Source: Schoenoplectus triqueter (Eukaryota > Streptophyta > Magnoliopsida > Poales > Cyperaceae). Taken from it: a stretch of 64,000 nucleotides of DNA. The stretch spans positions 1-64,000 of the forward strand of contig CAXKVV010000633.1 of assembly GCA_964058805.1 (NCBI GenBank), written 5' to 3'. Of this stretch, positions 38,401 through 46,228 are shown piece by piece. The notes beneath the pieces were generated by a model. The model was not told the DNA's origin and made no database searches. It saw only the letters and a program-made list of their open reading frames with translations. Position numbers and translations under genes: made by a program. Within the stretch, counting starts at the first letter, position 1. Each line of letters begins with the position of its first letter.

Positions 38401-39758
38401 TAGAGGAGATGTTCTTCCCAAATGACGAAGGGGAAGCAAGCACCTCTGGGACCAAAAACGAAGAATGTAAAGCCGTGCTCCGGTCCGGGACTTACATACC
38501 TGAGAGACAAGCTCCCAAGGATTCTGACAAAGGAAAAGACAAGGCCCAGAATAAAGGTAAAGAGGTCGAGAACCCAATCAAGAACCCAGAAAAGACCCGG
38601 TCGACGGGCGAAGAATACAATGTGTTGGCACATCTGCGTAAGATCCCAGCGCTATTAAGCATATTTGATGCGTTGATGATGTCGCAAGACCTGAGGGAGG
38701 TGCTAATCCAGGCCTTGCAAGATCCTGAGAAGTACAAGTCATACTTCATAGAGCAAAATATACAAGAAGCCCTATTCACCGCCAAGCGGGCCGCTTGCAT
38801 AAATTTCACGGACGACGACCTCCTAATAGGCACCGTCGACCATAATCGCCCGTTGTACATTACCGGAAACTGCGGAGGGCAAAAGATTGGCCGCATCTTG
38901 GTCGACGCAGGGTCTTCGATCAATATTATGCCGCTTAAAACCCTAAAGACCATCACCTTAGACGTGAAGAACCTATCTGATGAAAAGGTGATTATTCATG
39001 GCTTCAATCAAAACTCCCAAAAGGCCCTGGGAGCTATAACTCTGAACCTGCAATGCGGAAGCCTAAGAGCGCCTACTAAATTCTATGTTATTGACGCTGA
39101 AACTTCTTATCGGGCGTTGCTGGGTCGCCCGTGGCTTCACAGTATTCAGGTCATACCCTCTACTCTGCACCAATGCCTGAAATATATCGAGAATGGTAAG
39201 CAAAAGAGAATTGACGGAGATGTCAAGCCATTCGGGGTGCATGAGATTAAATTCAATGACGCCCAATATTTTCTGCCTAAATCCGCCGTGGCGCCAAGCC
39301 GGCCAATAACAAAAGCAGGTCAGAAACCCTTTAATAAAGGCCCTAAATTTGATACCTCGTCCGGAGAAGAAGAAGAGGACAAATTCAATATTAAACCCCG
39401 AGGTGCTCGAGCCCAAAGACCCGGAAGAAAGTCGAGTGAGGAAGCAACCTTCCGCTTCAAACAGGTGGCTACGTATAAAGCCCAAATAAAACCGAGCGAA
39501 ATCAATTCAAGTGATTCTGAAGAGGAGGTCACCTTCAATTTTAAACCTGCCAACACCCCTCAAATTCAGATCACAGAGGCAACTTCAGGAGAAGACTCCG
39601 AAGATTCCAACGAATTGGGCGATATTACCTCGGGGGAAGAATCTAGCCATGGTCGGCAACCCTGGGAAGAAGAATCCGAGAAGAGATCATCTATCACATC
39701 CTCAAGAAGCCATATAAAGGGCCCGAAACAGATAATGAAAGCGAGGAGTCATTTATGA
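35406..39758 (+). CDS. Retrotransposon gag-protease (ORF1)
   Basis: Structural polyprotein of the Tat element, 1,450 residues from the ATG at 35406. An in-frame ATG at 35367 would add 13. The chosen ATG directly follows a splice-acceptor-like tttttgcag (35394-35402). The N-terminal ~270 residues are basic and rich in Ser, Pro and Lys. A predicted helical region follows, then the Gag core with HFVASCG, FQWYYSLE and FINRWRNLSIKCD blocks (around 580-700). Next is a zinc-knuckle-like CX2HX4HX4C (C802, H805, H810, C815) followed by CWVFKDW. The retropepsin site VDAGSS (D1167) and LLGRPWL follow, then an acidic tail. The last 13 codons before the stop are preceded by a slippery-type heptamer. The stop overlaps the ORF2 ATG. 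Confidence 0.93.
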   Translation: MAYFGNFNLAPYTVMPAQSPEGKLFMFFGTIPQELTVYGPAPVATFTPATVQISIPDEEEESITLTPKGISSNVMASPTASPKRRRRPSKRTASKAAAQTARDSQASRKRALDAYQNQLVARPAIPVSNKFTALRIVAKNSATGQLRQAWEVPKPTPRPTQRPQRRQDKSQTPAEAIYKAHRALKQRKSVKNARSRQYVSHSNHSQGMAQPQAIASTPNPRRFTPKATPSTQQVWVPKGSQPTKPQSQTQPSKAGRSNAQPESVFNRLGQKSVFSRLGSRIPLNNLKITAPDQTKKKRRTARYEEHFSVNTISISYDTDPDTDGEVNMVQDDQSPPNQAHVTNTNKNNGRKGRPPKRVNPEGNSREGEDHNENPDFFDNEDDVETRPEMPIDEIEILKGHIEARDEELIRQRELIATMLKQNEELIKAVKSLQESQDANFKAGSSRQEGVHSTKSNHKGKQPVDSKPHPHRTIEVEAEPTGISRKEIQAMIAQQMQIAGGGYAIPPVKNCGHPYPAIYDLEEYPKGYVIPRFRTFSGEGNKDLNPEQHLAHFVASCGNTGGNDALLLRQFPQSLVGTAFQWYYSLENNSIRTWDEMADSFRARFVMVSDKINIADLASTKPKKGESMTDFINRWRNLSIKCDRTLTEDEAVNLIMKNIDGWMSMLLGVTKVNTFKDLLRSVSNMERMSPHTVPNFMNNRPQRGARAETKVAFTSLKDKMVANADTQSGSSGTNGNNYNKGPRPNLGGSSRSFESLKQKKSKPYSFRKDKVAQIFRGALKNGLTLPASKRPEDADKSDEPNFCPYHRIIGHSIEDCWVFKDWVEKAYKNGEITLPKGFLQSPSANEQANMISHEEEKIPGQISKDQEEQWTTHLSKKSIKMLKALKKEPGMRWRDDITSVVPPKPRVYYKVDQSQDQVLKKKKKHRSNRSKKNKIEEYEQGSPEAITLQHFISKEDWEKLTLGQKKENIDEEINKEESEEIWGASCNMVYSSHDEDMPTLEEMFFPNDEGEASTSGTKNEECKAVLRSGTYIPERQAPKDSDKGKDKAQNKGKEVENPIKNPEKTRSTGEEYNVLAHLRKIPALLSIFDALMMSQDLREVLIQALQDPEKYKSYFIEQNIQEALFTAKRAACINFTDDDLLIGTVDHNRPLYITGNCGGQKIGRILVDAGSSINIMPLKTLKTITLDVKNLSDEKVIIHGFNQNSQKALGAITLNLQCGSLRAPTKFYVIDAETSYRALLGRPWLHSIQVIPSTLHQCLKYIENGKQKRIDGDVKPFGVHEIKFNDAQYFLPKSAVAPSRPITKAGQKPFNKGPKFDTSSGEEEEDKFNIKPRGARAQRPGRKSSEEATFRFKQVATYKAQIKPSEINSSDSEEEVTFNFKPANTPQIQITEATSGEDSEDSNELGDITSGEESSHGRQPWEEESEKRSSITSSRSHIKGPKQIMKARSHL
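39716..39722 (+). promoter_or_regulatory. Candidate -1 frameshift site
   Basis: The heptamer AAAGGGC is read A AAG GGC in the gag-pro frame, fitting the X XXY YYZ rule. It is followed by a GGGCCC palindrome core. The -1 frame is open from here into ORF2. Whether it works is unknown. Confidence 0.4.
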
Positions 39759-40915
39759 TCAATACGGGATCCGGTAGCGGAAGGGATAACCCGGTTAGGC
39801 TGAGGCCTATAAATGAAGAACGCTCATGGCGGGAAAAATTTGAAGGTCGCGTCTGGAATGCGATCGATGAAATAAGGCACCAGGTTGAAAATAATAGAAG
39901 AGAGGTGTCTGAACAATGGGAGGTAATGCAGGATATCAAGACGCAACATAATGAAATCATGATAATGATTGAAAACCTGCAAACCACAATCTATAATTCC
40001 GAGCTACTCAAAGAAATGACGAGCGAACCCCGTTCCGGGACCCCCGAAAGGCAAGCACCCGATAGCGGCAAACGGGTAATTGTTATAGTAGATGAATCAA
40101 AAGGGGAAGAAACGAAAGCTAAACAATCGGCCGTCATGCAAACCCTCAAGGCCAAGAAGAGTAAACCATACTCTTTCCTGAAAAATAAAACAGCTCGGAT
40201 ATTTGAGCAGGCCTTAAAGAGCGGATTGACACTCCCCGTTTGCAAGCGACCCGCGGACATAGAAAGAGCCAGTGAAGGCGAATTCTGCCCTTATCATCGC
40301 ATACTGGGCCATACAATTGAAGAATGTTGGGTATTCAAGGACCTTATAGAAGAAGGGCACAGAAACGGGACGATCCAACTCCCGAAAAGCTTTCAACAAG
40401 ACCCAGCTCCGCACAACTCGAATAATAAAGGCAAAGGGGCTGCTTATACGATCTCGCACACTCCCGTACCTAGCAAACCTAAGGTTGCGAGATGTAAGCC
40501 GATCAAAGAAATCTACCGCTCCAACTCAGTCATGAACATTGAGATAGAAGAAGAGATGGCAGCGCTAGAAATTACTGTGGTTCCCGAAAGGCATTTTAAA
40601 GACCTTATACCAAGGGAAGTGAACCACATTCAAACCCTAAAGACCTTTGTTGTGCCGGCAAAGGTAGAGCGCATTAAAGGGAAAACTATCATCCACAAGG
40701 CTATAATTTTCTATCAGAGCGATTCAACCCAGTCTCTGAAGAACCCTGACCACAATGCTTGGAAGAAGTGGGTGATGGAACAAGAATTGGAGAATGCAAC
40801 GAGCGGTGACGCTGCATCTCATCCCTTTGGAAAGGAGCTGTATAAATTGGCAAAAAGGGCAAAATGTCTGAGAGACATATCCAAGGCCGAGGCCAAGCGC
40901 TTCGATGAACTCTGA
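39755..40915 (+). CDS. ORF2 with second gag zinc-knuckle module
   Basis: 386 residues. The ATG at 39755 overlaps the gag-pro stop as ATGA, in the -1 frame relation. Residues about 130-215 repeat a gag segment: KKSKPYSF, SGLTLP, CPYHRILGH (CX2HX4HX4C from C178) and CWVFKD, with an NGTIQLPKSF end. This matches ORF1 near 775-850 at clearly more than half of positions. The N-terminal part is predicted helical, and the C-terminal part has no domain I recognise. It ends in a single TGA (40913-40915). The same frame then stays open through 41030 into pol, with sensible protein (GLGYN, FEGS) before the pol ATG. So ORF2 and pol are either one protein read through the TGA or a mutated fusion. Confidence 0.85.
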   Translation: MINTGSGSGRDNPVRLRPINEERSWREKFEGRVWNAIDEIRHQVENNRREVSEQWEVMQDIKTQHNEIMIMIENLQTTIYNSELLKEMTSEPRSGTPERQAPDSGKRVIVIVDESKGEETKAKQSAVMQTLKAKKSKPYSFLKNKTARIFEQALKSGLTLPVCKRPADIERASEGEFCPYHRILGHTIEECWVFKDLIEEGHRNGTIQLPKSFQQDPAPHNSNNKGKGAAYTISHTPVPSKPKVARCKPIKEIYRSNSVMNIEIEEEMAALEITVVPERHFKDLIPREVNHIQTLKTFVVPAKVERIKGKTIIHKAIIFYQSDSTQSLKNPDHNAWKKWVMEQELENATSGDAASHPFGKELYKLAKRAKCLRDISKAEAKRFDEL

Positions 40916-41029
40916 AATGGCGGCCAGAATAAAGTCCTGGGCCTGGATGGCAAAATAAAATACACCCGGGGGTTAGGGTATAACTGCGATGACGCAGCAT
41001 GCTTCGAGGGGTCTCTCAACGGGTACCGA

Positions 41030-44000
41030 ATGGAAGAAAGCTGTTGCATGACTTCTGTTGAAATGCCAGATAATGAAACAGAAGAGGACAATACCCCAGT
41101 CCTGAAAAATGCTCTGAAACAGCTAGAAAAGGAGCCTAATACGGTCGATGAGTTAGCTGAAATTAATTTGGGGACGGAAGAAGACCCACGACCAACCTTT
41201 ATAAGCGCGTCGTTGCCGGAAGAGGTGGCTGACAGGTTGAAGACGTTCCTTAAAAACTACATGGACTGCTTCGCTTGGAGTTATAAAGAGATGCCTGGAT
41301 TAGATCCCAACGTGGCGGTCCATTACTTAAAAATTGATCCAACCTTCAAGCCGATTAAACAAGCGCCGAGGCGAATGAGAATAGAACTCGAAGAGAAGGT
41401 CGTGGAAGAGACAAAGAAACTCATCGACGCAGGCTTCATACGGGAAGAAGAAACGCCAGAATGGGTGGCTAGCATTGTCCCGGTTAAAAAGAAAAATGGG
41501 CAAATCCGCATTTGCGTGGACTTTCGGGACCTAAACAAGGCGTGCCCTAAAGATGATTTCCCGCTCCCCGTAACCGAAATCATAATTGACCATACATCCT
41601 CTTATGAAGTCTTCTCCTTCATGGACGGTTATGCGGGCTATAATCAAATTAAAATGGCGCCAGAAGATGAGAGACACACGGCATTTCGCACGCCGATTGG
41701 CATATATTGTTACAAAGTCATGCCGTTTGGGCTCAAAAACGCGGGAGCCACCTACCAACGGGCGATGACGAAGATATTTGACGATCTAATCCACAAGATA
41801 GTTGAGTGCTATGTGGACGATTTAGTCATCAAAGCCATGTCATATGAAGAACACCTCCAATATCTTGAGGTTGTTTTCAACCGCCTGAGAGAACATGCGC
41901 TCAAATTAAACCCGTTGAAATGCGCATTCATGGTATCATCCGGTAAATTTCTGGGGTTTGTAGTACGCCATAGGGGGATTGAAATAGACCCGGGCAAGAT
42001 CAAAGCAATAACTGAACTATCCCCGCCAAAGAATTTAAAACAATTGCGATCTTTGCAAGGGCAATTGGCGTACATCAGGCGGTTCATAGCCAATTTATCG
42101 GGTAAAATCCAACCCTTCACCCGGCTGACTAAGAAGAATATCCCGTTTAAGTGGGACGGTGAGTGCCAGCGAGCATTTGAAGAAATCAAGGCATATCTAC
42201 TCAATCCTCCAGTATTGGCGGCACCCATACCCGGGAAGGAGCTCATCTTATATACGACCGCCCTAGATGGATCCTTGGGAGCCCTATTGGCCCAAGAAAA
42301 CCAGGATAGTAACCAAAATGCGCTATATTATCTAAGTCGCATGATGGTGGGAGCAGAACACGGGTATTCACCGATCGAGAAGCATTGTTTAGCCCTAATC
42401 TTCACGGTGAAGAAATTGAGGCACTACATGCTAGCCCACAAAATCATTTTAATATCTAAAGTGGACCCTCTTAAATACCTGATGACTCGGCCAATGTTGA
42501 CGGGTAGGCTGGCCAAGTGGGCTATCATTCTTACCGAGTTCGACATCACCTATACACCGCAAAAGGCGATAAAGGGGCAGGCGCTAGCCGATTTCCTGGC
42601 TGCACACCCGATCCAAGATGACTCCCCACTAAAATGTGACTTTCCCGACGAGGAAACTCTACATGTTGAAGAAGGAAGTCCTATATGGGAGATGTACTTT
42701 GATGGTGCCTCGTCGATCAAGCCGATCGCGGGCCCGGGAGTCCCAACGGTGCGAGCTGGCGCGGGACTAGTCTTCGTAACCCCGGAAGGCGGGATAATAC
42801 GACATTCTCTGGCTTTAACCGAACCATGCACGAATAATGAAGCAGAGTATGAGGCACTCATCGCCGGACTAGAGCTATCACTGGAGCTGGAAATCAAGGC
42901 TGTGCGTATCTTTGGGGATTCACAGCTGATAATAAATCAAATAATTGGCGAATATAAGGTTTTGAAGCCGGAACTAATACAATATCACCAAAAGGCCATG
43001 GAATTAATGAAGAAAATCCCGTATGTGTCCATCGAGAAGGTCACGAGGGCCGTGAACGGTGAAGCAGATGCGTTGGCCAAACTCGCCAAGGAGCTGGGTG
43101 AACCAACAGAGCCGGAAATCCACATCATCGTCCGCAATAGAAGGCCATTATCATTGTGTCAAACAACAGATGAGGCGAATAATGAAAATGCTGGGCTAGA
43201 AAAGGTAGAATGCCAAGAAACAATGATAACTGAAGAAGATGATGATTGGAGACAGCCGTTCATTGAATATTTCCGGCATGGCACCCTCCCCAAAGATAAA
43301 AGAATCGCTGATCAACTAAGAAAACGGGTACTACGGTATGCGTATGTGGGCAACACGCTATACCGTAGGTCTTATGATCAATTGTGGCTAAGATGTGTAT
43401 CAGGGCCCGAAGCCGAGCAGGTTATGAAAGAAGTTCATTCTGGGCTATGCGGAGCACATCAGTCCGGACCGAAAATGAAGTTGAAGATCAAGCAAATGGG
43501 GTATTATTGGCCCACGATGGTGGCTGATTGTGAAGAACACGCAAGGAAGTGCCGCATGTGCCAGATACACGGCCCTTTTATACATCAAGCGCCGAACCCG
43601 TTGCACCTCACGGTAGCATCCTGGCCATTTAATATGTGGGGTACAGACATAGTGGGGCCCATAGACCCTCCTACGTCGAGAGGTCACCGGTTCATCCTGG
43701 CGGCGACAGATTACTTTACAAAATGGGCCGAAGCCATCCCACTCAAAGAAGTTAAAGCATCCGATGTGGTCAAGTTCTTTAAGACGCACATCCTTTACCG
43801 ATTCGGCACCCCACAACGAATAATATCTGATAATGGGACGGCCTTCAAGAGCTCTAAAGTCTATGCCCTGGCGGAGCAATTCAATATTGATTGGAGATTC
43901 TCGTCCATTTACAACCCGATAGCCAACGGCCTGGCCGAAGCCTTTAACAAAACCCTAATAAATATCATGAAGAAGACCGTGGACGGCAACCAACGAGACT

Positions 44001-44494
44001 GGGATAATCGTCTACAGGAGGCATTATGGGCTTATCGGACCACGTACCGAACGCCTACGCAAGCTACCCCGTATTCTCTGGCTTTTGGGGTTGAAGCCGT
44101 TCTCCCTCTCGAGGTGGAATTACCGTCATTGCGGGTGGCTATGCAAAACGATATGACCATGGATGAATGCCAACAACTCAGGTTGGACGAATTGGATGCC
44201 ATGGACGAGAAAAGACTAATAGCCCAGCAGAATCTTGAAATATATCAGGCAAAAATGGCAAGGGCATATGACAAGATGGCGCGAGTCAGGGCATTTCAAC
44301 AAGGAGAGCTTGTTCTTGTCCTTAAGAGGCCGATTATTGGCCGGCACATCGGCCCGAAATTCTCTCCGAACTGGGAAGGGCCATATGTAATTGAGAAGGT
44401 ATACGGGGGCGGCGCATACCAACTCATAGATCACGAAGGTGAAAGGCCCATGCCACCGATTAATGGGCGATATCTGAAGAAGTACTACACATAG
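41030..44494 (+). CDS. Retrotransposon pol: RT, two RNase H, integrase
   Basis: 1,154 residues from the ATG at 41030, in the same frame as ORF2. Domains in order: reverse transcriptase (FRDLNKACP, MDGYAGYNQI, YVDD at 261-264), a first gypsy-type RNase H and connection (LYYLSRMM, ADFLAAHP), and a second archaeal-type RNase H (FDGAS with D558, NNEAEYEAL, GDSQLI with D630, NGEADALAKLA). Integrase follows: zinc HHCC from H803 to about C841, then catalytic D873, D934 and E970 with 35 residues between the last two, the expected D,D-35-E. The C-terminal end is NGRYLKKYY. Two RNase H domains define the Tat group. All catalytic residues I checked are present and there is no internal stop, so this pol looks competent. 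It gives reverse transcription and insertion of the element. Confidence 0.95.
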   Translation: MEESCCMTSVEMPDNETEEDNTPVLKNALKQLEKEPNTVDELAEINLGTEEDPRPTFISASLPEEVADRLKTFLKNYMDCFAWSYKEMPGLDPNVAVHYLKIDPTFKPIKQAPRRMRIELEEKVVEETKKLIDAGFIREEETPEWVASIVPVKKKNGQIRICVDFRDLNKACPKDDFPLPVTEIIIDHTSSYEVFSFMDGYAGYNQIKMAPEDERHTAFRTPIGIYCYKVMPFGLKNAGATYQRAMTKIFDDLIHKIVECYVDDLVIKAMSYEEHLQYLEVVFNRLREHALKLNPLKCAFMVSSGKFLGFVVRHRGIEIDPGKIKAITELSPPKNLKQLRSLQGQLAYIRRFIANLSGKIQPFTRLTKKNIPFKWDGECQRAFEEIKAYLLNPPVLAAPIPGKELILYTTALDGSLGALLAQENQDSNQNALYYLSRMMVGAEHGYSPIEKHCLALIFTVKKLRHYMLAHKIILISKVDPLKYLMTRPMLTGRLAKWAIILTEFDITYTPQKAIKGQALADFLAAHPIQDDSPLKCDFPDEETLHVEEGSPIWEMYFDGASSIKPIAGPGVPTVRAGAGLVFVTPEGGIIRHSLALTEPCTNNEAEYEALIAGLELSLELEIKAVRIFGDSQLIINQIIGEYKVLKPELIQYHQKAMELMKKIPYVSIEKVTRAVNGEADALAKLAKELGEPTEPEIHIIVRNRRPLSLCQTTDEANNENAGLEKVECQETMITEEDDDWRQPFIEYFRHGTLPKDKRIADQLRKRVLRYAYVGNTLYRRSYDQLWLRCVSGPEAEQVMKEVHSGLCGAHQSGPKMKLKIKQMGYYWPTMVADCEEHARKCRMCQIHGPFIHQAPNPLHLTVASWPFNMWGTDIVGPIDPPTSRGHRFILAATDYFTKWAEAIPLKEVKASDVVKFFKTHILYRFGTPQRIISDNGTAFKSSKVYALAEQFNIDWRFSSIYNPIANGLAEAFNKTLINIMKKTVDGNQRDWDNRLQEALWAYRTTYRTPTQATPYSLAFGVEAVLPLEVELPSLRVAMQNDMTMDECQQLRLDELDAMDEKRLIAQQNLEIYQAKMARAYDKMARVRAFQQGELVLVLKRPIIGRHIGPKFSPNWEGPYVIEKVYGGGAYQLIDHEGERPMPPINGRYLKKYYT

Positions 44495-46228
44495 CCCGGA
44501 GCGGGGCCGATCGAGTAGTATCTATTGTAAATAAATAAGGAGGGAATAAGTGTTCGTTTACACACACGTACACGAAACACAAACCCATGTCTAACCTCCA
44601 CTTTTGCATAAAAATCCCAAAAACCCTACTTGTGCATCTATAAATAGAATGCATCCAAAAATCCAAAACCACATAAACACATTTAGCCCTATAAAATAAA
44701 AAATAGAATAAGGGAATACAATGCCAAAACCACGCGAGAATGTAAGGCGAGAGCCTTGGTGTTTGGGCTCACAATACAAATACCACTGGGTTTGTCCATT
44801 TGATACAGAATAAACACAAAAATGGGCAGGGTTTGCAGTTTGTCCCTCAAACTATCTGTTGCCTAATGACGAAAGTTGCTCATATTGGTCGCCCGCGGCG
44901 CGAGCCAAGGGATAGGTCGAGCAAATTGGTGGCTAGTAAATAGTCGCTTCCGAGGGCATATAAATAAATAACCCTCGTACTATTAGTAACATGTATCACT
45001 AATAACAAAAATCTGCTCTCTTCTAATAAAATAAAAGGATATATATGTAAAACAATAAAAACCTATTTTCCTACTCATAAAAAAAAATGATAATAAAAAA
45101 TAATAAAATCTTCTCAATAAGGGGTTGCCACCTTTGTCCCCGACACCATGAGTGTTATACAAAGCTAGGTTGGGTGCATTCATCCGTAAAAGCACCACAC
45201 GCCCAAGGAGGTGGTCTGTTTCTAATCCCAAAATAGATCATGAAGGGGTCAGATCAAGGGTTTACGCTTGTACCCGACATTTCATGTTAAACAAAGCGGC
45301 TCGCTTAAAGAAGTGACTCAGGTCATGGAGAGCGGACCTACCCGATGAAAGCCTGTCTCGCAGGGATGCGTGATGGATGTTTGAGGGTAGCTAAAATATA
45401 AAAAAAAACCAGGTTGGGTACATTCATCCGCAAAAAGTACCACACGCCCAAGGAAGTGGTCTGTTTCTAATCCCAAAATAGATCATGGAGGGGTCAGACT
45501 AAGGGTTTATGCTTTTGCCCGACATTCATTGTCAAATAAAGTAATTCGCTTAAAGAAGTGACTCAGGTCATGGAGAGCGGACCTACCCGATGAAAGCCTG
45601 TCTCGCAGGGATGCGTGATGGATGTTTGAGGGTAGTACCCCCACAAAACAAATTGAGTGGAGATGAGTGAATGTGAGTTTCCACTTTAGCACGCAACGGT
45701 GCACAAATGAGGGGAGAGTGGGTGAGCTTCCACAAATAAATGTCAACTAAATATATAAGGAGCATCCACAAAATGGTGTTATCAATTGCATCCATAATCC
45801 AATTGATACTGATAAGTTTATCCATCAGTAATAAAGGGATAAACAGGTTTATTCTGTACCCGGCCTAGAGGTCAATACAGATAGGTTCGGTATGCGAAAA
45901 ATACCACGGTTACTTGAGTTTGTATTGCAATAAATAAAGAGGAACATACATAGAATGAATGTAATAGAATGTTGTAAGATTTTCTTTTTATTATGTTTAG
46001 ACGCTGCGAAAGAATGAAGCGGTTGTAATAGGGCGCTTTTACAAATAAGACTGGAGGTGCATAGCATGAAATCAATAAAATACTTCCTCGCGCTGCAGAG
46101 GAAGCGATGAAAGGATAATAATAGAGGCAAGTATCATCCACAACAAGAGATCGAAATGATAAATGTCAAGGCATCCTATATCAAGTATAGTAAAAGAAAA
46201 GGAGAAAAGAAGAAATGAAAAGTGCAGT
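44495..46228. other. Untranslated region between pol and antisense gene
   Basis: Non-coding stretch after integrase. It holds the 244-bp-period repeat (45167-45635) and the 3' flank of the antisense gene. Short open frames here have no recognisable content. Confidence 0.6.
45167..45635. repeat. Tandem repeat, two copies, period 244 bp
   Basis: The copies at 45167-45390 and 45411-45635 begin aggttgggt and end gatgtttgagggtag. They share long near-identical blocks such as aaagaagtgactcaggtcat. Tat elements of the Retand and Ogre kind are known for tandem repeats in this position that can seed satellite DNA. Confidence 0.92.

Noticed and set aside
41030..44494. Athila or chromovirus pol
   Set aside because: A second RNase H lies before integrase, and no chromodomain follows it, so Tat type fits.
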